DNA of 64,000 bases from Oscillospiraceae bacterium (GTDB lineage: Bacteria > Bacillota > Clostridia > Oscillospirales > CAG-272), in assembly GCA_015065285.1 (NCBI GenBank), contig SVQP01000007.1, positions 1-64,000 of the forward strand. Direction: 5' to 3'. Below, piece after piece: positions 26,998 through 35,603 of this stretch. The notes below the pieces were generated by a model. The model had not been told where the DNA came from. It was given only the letters and a program-made list of their open reading frames with translations, and made no database searches. A program made the translations under genes and the position numbers. How positions within the stretch are numbered: the first letter of the stretch is position 1; every line of letters begins with the position of its first letter.

Positions 26998-27032
26998 AAG
27001 GAATCCCCCAATAAGGGGATTCCTTGCTTTTT
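26998..27032. terminator. Bidirectional rho-independent terminator
   Basis: Stem AAGGAATCCCC / GGGGATTCCTT (26998-27008, 27015-27025) is followed by a T-rich run and preceded by an A-run. It ends the ABC pair and the convergent thioesterase gene. Confidence 0.9.
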
Positions 27033-27035
27033 TAT

Positions 27036-27770
27036 TTATTCCATGTTCTTAAGATACAATTCTGATTCCATGCAGGTCTGCCCGTTCTGATTGACCAGAC
27101 GGAACAAATACCCGTTCTCGCTCTCTGCACGCAGAATGGTCAAAACGTCACCGTAGGCAGCCTCGTGCAGATAGGAAAGGGAAAAGCCACTGACAAACTT
27201 GCCAAGCATATCCGGCACGTAATCGCACAGCATGTCGGGGTATTTGGTATTGTTCATGTGCATGTTATAGTCCAGATCCGAGTAACGTACCTCGCGCTTG
27301 CCAACCTCTTGCAGCTGTGCCGAGGAGGTAATGCGCGCACGACGGGGCAGCTCACTGCGATCGATCTGCTCGTCCACGGGGAAGAGCGATGCAGCGGGAA
27401 AATCCTCCGCCTTGATAAATCTTTTGTCCTCCAGGTGCACCAGCGCCCATTCCGAGGAGGCGCGGGCGTAAACCTTGCCCTCGTATTCGATCTCAAAGCA
27501 ACGGTTAAAGGAATAGGAGCGGGAGGGCGGGCACCAGGTATTGACCCAGATGCGGATGTATGGGGGGAGCGGCGCGTCAATGCTGACCTGAATGCGGCTC
27601 ATGATAAAGCCGATGCCGTCGCGCTGGTGGATCTCGTCAAGGTCCAGGTCGGCCGCGCGGCACTGGCGGTTGGCGCATTCCTGCATGTACATCAGCACCT
27701 GCGAGGGGCGGATGATCAGATCAGGGTCGGTATCGTGCCACTTGGTTAAAAAATGCTCTGTGTGTTTCAT
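27036..27770 (-). CDS. Acyl-ACP thioesterase
   Basis: A 244-residue cytoplasmic protein with two hot-dog folds, as in bacterial FatA/FatB homologues (PF01643). It releases free fatty acids from acyl carrier protein. The second half carries YSDLDYNMHMNNTKYPDML, where N169, H171 and N173 match the Asp/Asn-x-His-x-Asn-Asn active-site pattern. The ATG has GGAGG about 6 bp upstream. It lies 114 bp downstream of fba on the same strand but behind a terminator hairpin, so it may depend on read-through. Confidence 0.88.
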   Translation of the reverse strand: MKHTEHFLTKWHDTDPDLIIRPSQVLMYMQECANRQCRAADLDLDEIHQRDGIGFIMSRIQVSIDAPLPPYIRIWVNTWCPPSRSYSFNRCFEIEYEGKVYARASSEWALVHLEDKRFIKAEDFPAASLFPVDEQIDRSELPRRARITSSAQLQEVGKREVRYSDLDYNMHMNNTKYPDMLCDYVPDMLGKFVSGFSLSYLHEAAYGDVLTILRAESENGYLFRLVNQNGQTCMESELYLKNME

Positions 27771-27781
27771 GGATTTCCTCC

Positions 27782-27817
27782 AAAAAGCGGAGCTGATTTG
27801 AAGTAAGTCAGCTCCGC
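27782..27817 (-). terminator. Rho-independent terminator after fba
   Basis: On the minus strand, stem GCGGAGCTGA / TCAGCTCCGC (complement of 27808-27817 and 27787-27796) is followed by TTTTT. The SD of the thioesterase gene follows directly. Confidence 0.8.
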
Positions 27818-27884
27818 GGATGGGTAAGAGTGAAGGAGCGTCGGAAGATGCGAAAATGCATCGTCGTCGGCAATCCGGCTAAGA

Positions 27885-28820
27885 TTAAAGGGTGTTAGAG
27901 GAGCCCAGCACGTTCTTGATCTTGTGCTGAACCATCTTCTTGACCTCGCTGCGTGCAACGGTCAGGTAGCCTCTGGGGTCAAAGATCTCGGGGGACTCGT
28001 TGAATACGCGGCGAATGCCTGCGGTCATAGCCAGACGGATATCCGAGTCGATGTTGATCTTGCAAACTGCCATGGAAGCAGCCTTGCGCAGCATTTCCTC
28101 GGGAATGCCGATCGCGTCGGGCATCTTGCCGCCCAGTGCGTTGATCTCGCGAACGTATTCCTGGGGAACAGAGGAAGCACCGTGCAAAACGATGGGGAAC
28201 TCGGGCAATCTCTTGGAGATCTCCTCCAGCACGTTGAATGCAAGCTGAGGCTTGGTGCCGGGCTTGAACTTATATGCGCCGTGGCTAGTGCCGATCGCAA
28301 TTGCCAGAGAGTCAACACCGGTGCGGGAAACGAATTCCTCAACCTCGTCGGGGTTGGTGAACATTGCGTCCTCAGCGGAAACGTTGACGTCATCCTCAAT
28401 GCCTGCCAGCTGGCCAAGCTCACCTTCTACCACAACGCCGTGTGCGTGTGCGTATTCCACAACCTTGCGAGTCAGGGCAATGTTGTCCTCAAAGGAGTGG
28501 TGAGAGCCGTCGATCATAACAGAGGTAAAGCCGCCGTCAATGCAAGCCTTGCAGATCTCAAAGTCTGCGCCGTGGTCCAGGTGCAGTGCCAGGTCAATAT
28601 CGGTATCGCGGATCGCAGCCTGCGCCAGAGCCATCAGATATTCGTGCTTTGCGTACTTACGTGCGCCTGCGGAAACCTGCAGAATAACGGGAGACTGCTC
28701 TTCCTTAGCTGCCTCGGTGATTGCCTGAATAATTTCCATGTTGTTGATGTTGAAAGCACCGATGGCGTAGCCGCCGCGGTAAGCCTTTTTGAACATTTCA
28801 GTCGTTGTTACAAGTGCCAT
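27885..28820 (-). CDS. fba: Class II fructose-1,6-bisphosphate aldolase
   Basis: A 311-residue zinc-dependent glycolytic enzyme that cleaves fructose-1,6-bisphosphate to dihydroxyacetone phosphate and glyceraldehyde-3-phosphate. LALHLDHGADFE holds the catalytic D82 and zinc ligand H83. Further ligands lie in VVEGELGQ and VLHGASSVP, with the phosphate-binding GTSHGAYKF loop. The length and the NINNMEIIQA motif fit the standard Firmicutes enzyme. ATG 28820 has a CCGGAGGA site and its own promoter. Another glycolytic gene, pyk, lies nearby. Confidence 0.95.
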   Translation of the reverse strand: MALVTTTEMFKKAYRGGYAIGAFNINNMEIIQAITEAAKEEQSPVILQVSAGARKYAKHEYLMALAQAAIRDTDIDLALHLDHGADFEICKACIDGGFTSVMIDGSHHSFEDNIALTRKVVEYAHAHGVVVEGELGQLAGIEDDVNVSAEDAMFTNPDEVEEFVSRTGVDSLAIAIGTSHGAYKFKPGTKPQLAFNVLEEISKRLPEFPIVLHGASSVPQEYVREINALGGKMPDAIGIPEEMLRKAASMAVCKINIDSDIRLAMTAGIRRVFNESPEIFDPRGYLTVARSEVKKMVQHKIKNVLGSSNTL

Positions 28821-28853
28821 TTGGAATTCCTCCGGATAAAAAATACTACAATT

Positions 28854-28882
28854 ATTTTATCATAAAGTGTGCCCAAAATCAA
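28854..28882 (-). promoter_or_regulatory. Sigma-A promoter for fba
   Basis: Minus strand: TTGATT (complement of 28877-28882), 17 bp, TAAAAT (complement of 28854-28859). Confidence 0.65.
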
Positions 28883-28908
28883 TAGGAAATCCGTATTTTA
28901 CCAAATTT

Positions 28909-29310
28909 TTATCCAAGCGTTTGATTGTGCTCGTCACCGTTCGAAGCAACGGCGGCATCGTGTCCGCCAAGCCCGAAGCTGACCGCAATGGCATTGTCCA
29001 CGCGCTGCATGACCGATTCGTCCAAATGTCCCATTTTCTCCTTCAAGCGGCGTTTGTCCAGTGTGCGGATCTGTTCCAGCAGGATAACGGAATCCTTGGA
29101 AAGCCCCGCCTTGTCGGCATATATGTCAATATGGGTGGGCAGGCGTGTCTTGCCCATGCGCGAGGTAATGGCAGCGGCAATCACGGTGGGGCTGTAGCGA
29201 TTGCCAACGTCGTTTTGTATGATCAGGACGGGGCGCAAGCCCCCTTGCTCCGAGCCCACAACGGGCGAAAGATCTGCATAGTAAATATCTCCGCGTTTCA
29301 CGGTCATCAT
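28909..29310 (-). CDS. mazF: MazF/PemK-family endoribonuclease toxin, no adjacent antitoxin
   Basis: A 133-residue protein that begins [20 protein letters not shown] and continues [14 protein letters not shown], the hallmark of MazF/NdoA mRNA interferases. Basic and polar residues in TRLPTHIDI and the EQIRTLDK segment match the family core. The C-terminus has about 20 extra residues ([19 protein letters not shown]). The start has GGGAGG about 11 bp upstream. No MazE-like frame was found in the 200 bp upstream, which is unusual for a type II toxin. An antitoxin elsewhere on the chromosome, as in some Firmicutes, is possible. Confidence 0.88.
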   Translation of the reverse strand: MMTVKRGDIYYADLSPVVGSEQGGLRPVLIIQNDVGNRYSPTVIAAAITSRMGKTRLPTHIDIYADKAGLSKDSVILLEQIRTLDKRRLKEKMGHLDESVMQRVDNAIAVSFGLGGHDAAVASNGDEHNQTLG

Positions 29311-29451
29311 GGTATATAGCCTCCCTTATGTGTTTGTAAAGCAGTATTGCCACGCACGTCGGCGCTTTAGTCATTCTTTTTATATTGCAGTATATACAAA
29401 AGTTCGACAAAATGCCCAACCTAAAAATCAGCAAAAAGATGCGACGGGTGC

Positions 29452-29481
29452 TTTACAAAGGCAAGGTGTGTGTGGTATAAT
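29452..29481 (+). promoter_or_regulatory. Promoter for pyk
   Basis: TTTACA (29452-29457), 18 bp, TATAAT (29476-29481), about 30 bp upstream of the ATG. Confidence 0.65.
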
Positions 29482-29511
29482 AAAAGCAGAATATAAAAGT
29501 GGAGGCGTTTT

Positions 29512-30924
29512 ATGCGCAAAACGAAAATTATTTGTACCATCGGACCTGCAACGCAAAGCGAGGAGACCCTGCGCGGACTTTGCAAGGCAGGCATGAACGT
29601 AGCAAGACTCAACTTTTCCCATAATACACACGAGGATCATCTGCAGAGAATCGAGAGCATCAAAAAGGTCAGAGCGGAGCTGGATATGCCCATCGCCATT
29701 ATGCTGGATACCAAGGGCCCCGAGTACCGTATCAAGACCTTTGAGCACGACAGCGTGACGCTGGAGGAAGGGCAGGAATTCACCTTTACCACCGAAGAGG
29801 TGCAGGGCAACGAGAGCATCGTATCGGTCAGCTATGCAGATCTTGTACACGAGCTGGTTCCCGGTGACACCATTCTGCTCAACAACGGCTTGCTGATCTT
29901 CCGCGTAGAGGAGATCGAGGGCAAGAATATACACTGCCGCGTTACTTGCGGTGGCGAGCTTTCCAACCGCAAGAGCATGAGCTTCCCCGGCAAGGTGATG
30001 AAGCAAAAGTATCTGTCGGATCAGGATAAGAGCGATATTGCCTTCGGTATCAAACACGGGGTGGACTTTATTGCCTGCTCGTTCGTGTCCTGTAAGCAGG
30101 ATCTGATCGACGTGCGCAATTATCTTGCCGAGATTGGTGGAGAGGGCGTGGACCTGATCGCCAAGATCGAAAACCAGTCGGGCTACGACCACATTGAGGA
30201 GATCTGCGAGGTGTGCGACGGTATTATGGTCGCGCGCGGAGATATGGGCGTTGAGGTGCCCTTCGAGCAGTTGCCTGCTATGCAGAAAACGCTGATCACC
30301 AAGTGCAGAATGCTTGGTAAGCGCGTCATCACCGCAACCGAGATGCTGGAGAGCATGATCTACAATCCCAGACCCACCAGAGCTGAGATTTCGGACGTGG
30401 CAAATGCCGTGTACGACGGCACCAGTGCCATCATGCTGTCGGGCGAGACTGCAATGGGCAAGTACCCCGTGCAGACCGTGCAGGTCATGTCCAAAATTGC
30501 CGAGACTGCAGAGAACAGCATTGATTATACTGACATTTTCTATGGTACCGAGTTCAAGATCAAGAACACGGTAGACGCCATTTCACACGCAACCTGCGCC
30601 GTCGCCATTGACATTGGCGCAAAGGCAATTGTCGCATGCTCGCTGTCAGGCATGACTGCGCGCATGGTATCGCGCTTCCGTTGCCCCGTGGATATCATTG
30701 GTCTGACTACCGATGAGAGCACCTACCGTAAGCTGGCGCTTTCCTGGGGCGTGACTCCCGCGCTGTGCGAAAAGTATCCCTCGACCGACGTGCTGTTCTA
30801 CACCGCTACCAAAATGGCGCCCAAGCTGCTGCCCATGGAAAAGGGCGACAGCATCGTCATCACGGGCGGTGACACCACCGGCGTTTCCGGCAAGACCAGT
30901 CTGATCAAGGTAGAGCAAATTTAA
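29512..30924 (+). CDS. pyk: Pyruvate kinase
   Basis: A 470-residue glycolytic enzyme that transfers phosphate from phosphoenolpyruvate to ADP. It starts RKTKIICTIGPATQSEETL and contains LNFSHNTHEDH, IMLDTKGPEYR, the active-site segment IAKIENQSGYDHIEEI and VARGDMGVEVPFEQLP. The C-terminal allosteric domain is present, but there is no extra PEP-utiliser domain as found in Bacillus enzymes. ATG 29512 has GGAGG 7 bp upstream and its own promoter; a strong terminator follows. It is a single-gene unit. Confidence 0.96.
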   Translation: MRKTKIICTIGPATQSEETLRGLCKAGMNVARLNFSHNTHEDHLQRIESIKKVRAELDMPIAIMLDTKGPEYRIKTFEHDSVTLEEGQEFTFTTEEVQGNESIVSVSYADLVHELVPGDTILLNNGLLIFRVEEIEGKNIHCRVTCGGELSNRKSMSFPGKVMKQKYLSDQDKSDIAFGIKHGVDFIACSFVSCKQDLIDVRNYLAEIGGEGVDLIAKIENQSGYDHIEEICEVCDGIMVARGDMGVEVPFEQLPAMQKTLITKCRMLGKRVITATEMLESMIYNPRPTRAEISDVANAVYDGTSAIMLSGETAMGKYPVQTVQVMSKIAETAENSIDYTDIFYGTEFKIKNTVDAISHATCAVAIDIGAKAIVACSLSGMTARMVSRFRCPVDIIGLTTDESTYRKLALSWGVTPALCEKYPSTDVLFYTATKMAPKLLPMEKGDSIVITGGDTTGVSGKTSLIKVEQI

Positions 30925-30943
30925 AATTGAAAATTTGGCACAA

Positions 30944-30977
30944 AAAAGCCGTCACGGAACGTGGCGGCTTTTCGTTT
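30944..30977 (+). terminator. Rho-independent terminator after pyk
   Basis: Stem AAGCCGTCACG / CGTGGCGGCTT (30946-30956, 30960-30970) with loop GAA, followed by a T-rich tract. Confidence 0.88.
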
Positions 30978-31057
30978 TTCACAGCATCCTTGTCATGTGG
31001 CGATCTGATGAGTTGCAGCTCCCCATCTGTGTCATCCTGCCTGCGGCAACAAATCCG

Positions 31058-31905
31058 GTAGGGGGCGGCGCCCTCGACGCCCCGTCTTGCAAACGGTTTA
31101 TGATCATGTCACCCGAACGCTGATCCGTTATCACCGCGTGCGGGAGGCGAAACGCCTCCCCTACACAAAATTACTTTGGCGCAGCCTCCCTCTATGTGTC
31201 ATCCTGAGCGAGAAAACATCCCTGTGCGGATGTTTTCGAGTCGAACTTTCAAAAATCTGCAACGAATTGCTGATTTTTGAAAGTCAAAGTGCAAGGATTG
31301 CACTTTGAGGATCCAGCAAACGATTTACAACACGCGAAAAAAGCCTCCCCTTTAGGGGAGGGGGACCGCAGTGAAGCGGCGCAGCGTGCCGCTTCGCGAT
31401 TGCGGTGGAGGGGTTGCCTCCCTTTTAAGGGAGGTGGCAAATGCTTCGGCATTTGCCGAAGGGTTCTCTTTTCCAATCATATAGGATCGGAAAATTGGTG
31501 AAAGAGCGTCCTTACGGTGACCCACTCCACCGCTGTTCGCTTACGCTCACTGCGGTCCCCCTCTGCCCGGCGGGAGAGGCTTAGTTACTCCGGCTAAACA
31601 GACATCTTGCAAACCCATCGCAGATCCCGCTGCGCGCTACCGCACTTGCGCTTTTGCTCGCTCAATTTCGCGGCTCTGCCGCGAAATATTCGACCCGCAA
31701 AAGTTCGACTGCGCGCGTACACCACAACGCGGTGTCCGCGCTCCGCTCAGGATGACACATAGTGGGGAGCGCGTCTGAGGCGGTTTGTGATGTGCCATGT
31801 AGGGGAGGATATCATCCTCCCGCACGCGATGATAACGGATCAGTATTCGGGTAAAAAAATCATAAATCGTTTGCGAAACGGGTCGTCGAGGGTGCCGACC
31901 CCTGC
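31058..31905. repeat. Nested imperfect palindrome, about 848 bp, built from several repeat types
   Basis: No gene is supported from 30925 to 31990. The outer arms 31058-31140 and 31823-31905 are inverted copies at roughly 80 percent identity. Inside them lie REP-like hairpins with a GTAG foot (31141-31164, 31799-31822). Further in are 19-bp perfect inverted arms (CTATGTGTCATCCTGAGCG at 31192-31210, complement at 31744-31762). At the core, inverted copies of a GGGGGACCGC...GGAGGGG repeat lie at about 31358-31420 and 31520-31565. The whole could fold into one long branched hairpin. Confidence 0.8.
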
Positions 31906-31954
31906 CGGGGTTGTTGACGCGGGCAGGAGGACAGATGGCGGTTACCGGCAGCAG

Positions 31955-31987
31955 AAAAGGCAGAGAGCTTTGTGCTCTCTGCCTTTT
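31955..31987. terminator. Rho-independent terminator at the end of the protease/opp operon
   Basis: A 14-bp perfect stem AAAAGGCAGAGAGC / GCTCTCTGCCTTTT (31955-31968, 31974-31987) with loop TTTGT. It lies directly after the stop codon of the last minus-strand gene. Confidence 0.9.
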
Positions 31988-31990
31988 CTC

Positions 31991-32254
31991 TTATCTTGCC
32001 AGTGTAAAGAAGATCCACGTGACCAAAAAGGACACGAAAATGATGCCCAGTGTGACCATCATAGGCCAGAACATCAGCTTGACTGCCGCAAAATACGTGC
32101 GGAATTGCTCGCGCAGCGTACCCTTAGCACCGGGATCTCTTGGCTTTTCGCCCGGGCGGCGACGGCTGTCCTGCAGCGGCTGCATATCAACCACGGTCGA
32201 GCCGTCGTCCACGTAGCGGATCTTTTGCTTTTTTTCCTTATTCTTGTTCGCCAT
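31991..32254 (-). CDS. Small C-terminally anchored membrane protein of the opp operon
   Basis: An 87-residue protein. The first 60 residues are charged (MANKNKEKKQKIRYVDDGST) and the last 30 form a hydrophobic segment (about 64-85) ending TWIFFTLAR. ATG 32254 has a GAGGA site and lies inside the end of the upstream ATPase gene (17-bp overlap), so expression is coupled to the transporter. I do not recognise a functional family; a role tied to the ABC transporter is inferred only from position. Confidence 0.7.
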   Translation of the reverse strand: MANKNKEKKQKIRYVDDGSTVVDMQPLQDSRRRPGEKPRDPGAKGTLREQFRTYFAAVKLMFWPMMVTLGIIFVSFLVTWIFFTLAR

Positions 32255-33377
32255 TGCTTGCGTCCTCTGCATACATGTGGCAGGCTGCAAAGTGACCCGG
32301 CTCAACCTCGCGGTACGCGGGGGTCACGTGCTTGCAAATCTCTTTGGCATAGGGGCAGCGCGTATGGAAGCGGCAGCCCTTGGGGGGATTTGCGGGAGAG
32401 GGAATGTCTCCGCCCAGCACCATGCGCTGCATCTTGGCATCGGGATCGGGATTGGGGATCGCCGAGAACAGTGCCTGCGTGTAGGGGTGCAGGGGATTGC
32501 CGAAGATATCCTTCTTGGCACCGAACTCTACCATTGAGCCAAGGTACATCACACCGATCTTATCCGAGATAAACTTGACCACCGACAAATCGTGCGAGAT
32601 GAACAGGTAAGTCAGGTTCATGGATTTTTGCAGCTCCTTGAGCAGATTGATGATCTGCGCCTGAATGGAAACGTCCAGCGCGGATACGGGCTCGTCACAA
32701 ATCACCAGCTTGGGCTTGACCGAAAGCGCACGCGCAATGCAGATACGCTGACGCTGACCGCCCGAGAATTCGTGGGGATAGCGCTCATAGTAATAATCGC
32801 GCAGACCGCACTTTTCCATCAGATCCAGCACGTAAGCCTTGACCTGTTTTTCGGGCACGATCTTGTGCACGCGCACGGGCTCGGAAAGAATGTCGCCAAC
32901 CGTGCTTCTGGGGGGCAGGGAGGAATAGGGGTCCTGGAAAATGATCTGCATCTCGGTGCGCAGCTTACGCATCTTGGAAGGGGGATATTTGGTAATATCC
33001 TGACCGTCAAACAAAATCTGACCGCCGTTGGAGGGATGAAACTTGAGAATGGTTCTGCCCATGGTGGTCTTGCCACAGCCGGATTCACCAACGATACCCA
33101 GCGTTTCACCGGGGTTGAGCACAAAGGAAACATCATCCACTGCAATCAACTCCTGCTGCACCTTGCCCATCAGAGATTTCTTGATGGGGAAGGCTTTTCT
33201 TAAGTGGCGCACCTCCAAAAGGGCGTTGGGATCGGGCTGCTTGCCTGCATCCGTTTCAATTGCCGCAGCCTTTTTCTCTGCCAGCTCGGCAGCAAGCGCT
33301 GCGTCGTCAAAGGAGGTCTCGGTATCGGGCATGCTCTGCCAGCGCGCAAGTGCGCGCTCGTAAGTAATATCAGCCAT
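32238..33377 (-). CDS. oppF: Oligopeptide ABC transporter ATP-binding protein (OppF/DppF type)
   Basis: A 379-residue cytoplasmic ATPase. Walker A GESGCGKTT (97-105), signature FSGGQRQR (204-211) and Walker B VICDEP (225-230) are all intact. The C-terminal domain has the Cys-containing motif GCRFHTRCPYAKEIC typical of Opp/Dpp ATPases, which can carry an iron-sulfur cluster in related proteins. About 45 extra N-terminal residues precede the domain. It pairs with the preceding OppD (8-bp overlap). ATG 33377 has an AGGAAGAGG site. Confidence 0.92.
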   Translation of the reverse strand: MADITYERALARWQSMPDTETSFDDAALAAELAEKKAAAIETDAGKQPDPNALLEVRHLRKAFPIKKSLMGKVQQELIAVDDVSFVLNPGETLGIVGESGCGKTTMGRTILKFHPSNGGQILFDGQDITKYPPSKMRKLRTEMQIIFQDPYSSLPPRSTVGDILSEPVRVHKIVPEKQVKAYVLDLMEKCGLRDYYYERYPHEFSGGQRQRICIARALSVKPKLVICDEPVSALDVSIQAQIINLLKELQKSMNLTYLFISHDLSVVKFISDKIGVMYLGSMVEFGAKKDIFGNPLHPYTQALFSAIPNPDPDAKMQRMVLGGDIPSPANPPKGCRFHTRCPYAKEICKHVTPAYREVEPGHFAACHMYAEDASNGEQE

Positions 33378-34515
33378 TTACCTCTTCCTCCTTATCGTAA
33401 AGGTGGCAGGACACAAAGTGGGTGGGGCTGACCTGAATCATATCGGGGTAGTCGCCGCCGCACTTGTCGCAGCATCTGTCGCATCTCTCCTTGAAGAAAC
33501 AATGCGTGGGCATGTTCACGGGGTTGGGAACGTTGCCGGGAATATTGAACAGCACGTCGCTGTCGCTTTGCATGGTGGGCTTGGATTTCTGAAGTCCGAT
33601 GGTGTAGGGGTGCAGGGGATTCTTGAAGATCTCCTGAACAGTGCCCTTTTCGATCACCTTTCCTGCATACATGACCACCACGTAATCCGCCATCTCGGCA
33701 ATGACACCAAGGTCGTGCGTGATCAGCATGATCGAGCCGTTGATCTTGTCCTTCAGATCGCGCAAAAGGTCAAGGATCTGTGCCTGAATGGTCACATCCA
33801 GCGCGGTGGTGGGCTCGTCCGCAATGATCAGACGGGGATTGCACACCAGAGCCATGGAGATCATCACGCGCTGTCTCATACCGCCCGAAAGCTCGTGGGG
33901 ATAGGAGTTGTACACGCGCTCGGGCGCGGCAATACCAACCAGCTTGAGCATCTCAATCGAGCGTGCCTGCGCCTCCTCGGCAGTTGCCTCGGGTCTGTGA
34001 ATGTACGTTACCTCGTCAAGCTGGTCACCGATGGTGAAGATGGGGTTGAGCGAGGTCATGGGCTCCTGGAAGATCATGGCGATCTCCTTGCCGCGGATAC
34101 GGTAGATCTCGCTGATCGGCATCTCGGCAATATCATAGGTCTTATCCTCGGCTGCAAAACGGATCGAGCCGGAGTAGATCTGACCGGTCGGACCCTGCAA
34201 AAGTCTCATGACTGACATGCTTGTCACGCTCTTGCCGCAGCCGGATTCGCCCACGATGCCCACGGTTTTGTTTTTGGGAATATCAAAGGAAACGCCGTTG
34301 ACCGCCTTGACCACGCCCTGATCGGTGAAGAAGTAGGTGTGCAGGTCGTCAATCTCAAGGATGTTGTCTGCGTTCTTCATCTCGCAAACAAATTCCTCTT
34401 CCTTTGCTCTGCGGTGCTTTTTGGCTTCCAGAGCCATCATCACCTTTTTGTTCTGCTTGGCAATGGCACGGATCTCCTTGCCCGAGAGATAGGAGGATTT
34501 TTTCTTTTCTTTCAT
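33370..34515 (-). CDS. oppD: Oligopeptide ABC transporter ATP-binding protein (OppD/DppD type)
   Basis: A 381-residue ATPase with Walker A GESGCGKS (89-96), signature LSGGMRQR and Walker [15 protein letters not shown]. The C-terminal region [17 protein letters not shown] contains five Cys, more than usual. The first 50 residues are Lys-rich ([20 protein letters not shown]), an extension not needed for the ATPase fold. It starts with an AAGGAGGATG site, 13 bp after oppC, and overlaps oppF. Confidence 0.93.
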   Translation of the reverse strand: MKEKKKSSYLSGKEIRAIAKQNKKVMMALEAKKHRRAKEEEFVCEMKNADNILEIDDLHTYFFTDQGVVKAVNGVSFDIPKNKTVGIVGESGCGKSVTSMSVMRLLQGPTGQIYSGSIRFAAEDKTYDIAEMPISEIYRIRGKEIAMIFQEPMTSLNPIFTIGDQLDEVTYIHRPEATAEEAQARSIEMLKLVGIAAPERVYNSYPHELSGGMRQRVMISMALVCNPRLIIADEPTTALDVTIQAQILDLLRDLKDKINGSIMLITHDLGVIAEMADYVVVMYAGKVIEKGTVQEIFKNPLHPYTIGLQKSKPTMQSDSDVLFNIPGNVPNPVNMPTHCFFKERCDRCCDKCGGDYPDMIQVSPTHFVSCHLYDKEEEVNG

Positions 34516-34528
34516 GGTCTCATCCTCC

Positions 34529-35590
34529 TTATCTTCTCATTTTGGGGTCAAGCGCGTCGCGCAAGCCGTCGCCCACAAAGTTGAAGCCCAGCACCGCCAT
34601 GATGATGCAAAGACCGGGAGGGCCCCAGATATTGAAATAGTTTTGCAGAATGTTGGAGTCGTTGGCAGCGTTGATCATGGTACCCCATGCGGCAAACTGC
34701 TCGGGCGCACCCAGACCAAGGTAGGTCAGGGAAGCCTCGTAAAGGATCATGGAGCCAAGGCTGAGCGTCATGGAAACGATCAGCTGAGGCATGACGTTGG
34801 GCACCAGGTGCTTGAAGATCTTGCGCACGGTGCTGTATCCCATTGCCTCTGCAGCCACCATGTATTCCTGCTCACGCAAGGAGAGGATCTGACCTCTGAC
34901 AAGGCGAGCGGTGCCGGGCCAGGAGATCAGCGACAGGAATGCCATCAGGTAATAAATGCGGTGCTGCGGCTCAATCGGAATGGGAAAATCGGGCGTTTTG
35001 CTCCACGCATCCAACACCGTACCTACAACCAGCATGATCGGGATACCGGGCAGACACATCAGCACGTCGCACACACGCATGATAATGTTGTCGATCAAGC
35101 CACCAAAGTAGCCTGCAATGCCACCGAATACCACGCCGATGGCAGCGATGACGAATACGGTCAAAAAGCTGATGGTCAGCGAGATTCTGCCGCCGTACAT
35201 CAGTCTTGCCAGCACGTCCTTGCCCGTCTTGTCAGTGCCCAAGGGGTGCTCCCATGAGGGTTTGGCAAGCGTGTTGGTGTCCTCGCGGGTTTCCTCAAGC
35301 TGATAGTAGGAGTGCTCCACGCCGTTTTCGTCCACGTAGGTGATCAGGGTCTGCACGTATTCCACTCTGCCGTTGTAGTCCACCTCGGTCTGATCCCACT
35401 GGGTATAGAACACGGGACCCAGCCAGCAGAAAGCGAACAGAAATACGATCAGCACAAGACCCAGTACGCTGAGCTTGGAGCGGAAGAAGCGGCGCACCAC
35501 CATTCTACCCGGAGACATCAGGCGCACGTTCTTATCCAGTGGTTCTTCCTTTTCGGGGGCGTTTTGAATTTTGATTTCTTTTTCGCTCAT
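34529..35590 (-). CDS. oppC: Oligopeptide ABC transporter permease (OppC type)
   Basis: A 353-residue membrane protein. The N-terminal cytoplasmic segment (LDKNVRLMSPGRMVVRRFFR) and first helix are followed by an extracytoplasmic region of about 70 residues with HPLGTDKTGKDVLARLMYGG, the OppC/DppC hallmark. Five more helices follow, including the ATPase-contact loop YMVAAEAMGYSTVRKIFKHL. ATG 35590 with AAGGAGGCG is chosen over upstream in-frame codons. It follows oppB by 13 bp. Confidence 0.93.
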   Translation of the reverse strand: MSEKEIKIQNAPEKEEPLDKNVRLMSPGRMVVRRFFRSKLSVLGLVLIVFLFAFCWLGPVFYTQWDQTEVDYNGRVEYVQTLITYVDENGVEHSYYQLEETREDTNTLAKPSWEHPLGTDKTGKDVLARLMYGGRISLTISFLTVFVIAAIGVVFGGIAGYFGGLIDNIIMRVCDVLMCLPGIPIMLVVGTVLDAWSKTPDFPIPIEPQHRIYYLMAFLSLISWPGTARLVRGQILSLREQEYMVAAEAMGYSTVRKIFKHLVPNVMPQLIVSMTLSLGSMILYEASLTYLGLGAPEQFAAWGTMINAANDSNILQNYFNIWGPPGLCIIMAVLGFNFVGDGLRDALDPKMRR

Positions 35591-35603
35591 ATCAATCGCC
35601 TCC

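Noticed and set aside
31787-32572. A 261-codon open frame on the plus strand
   Set aside because: It crosses the repeat region, a terminator and the antisense of oppF. Its composition is unlike real genes here.
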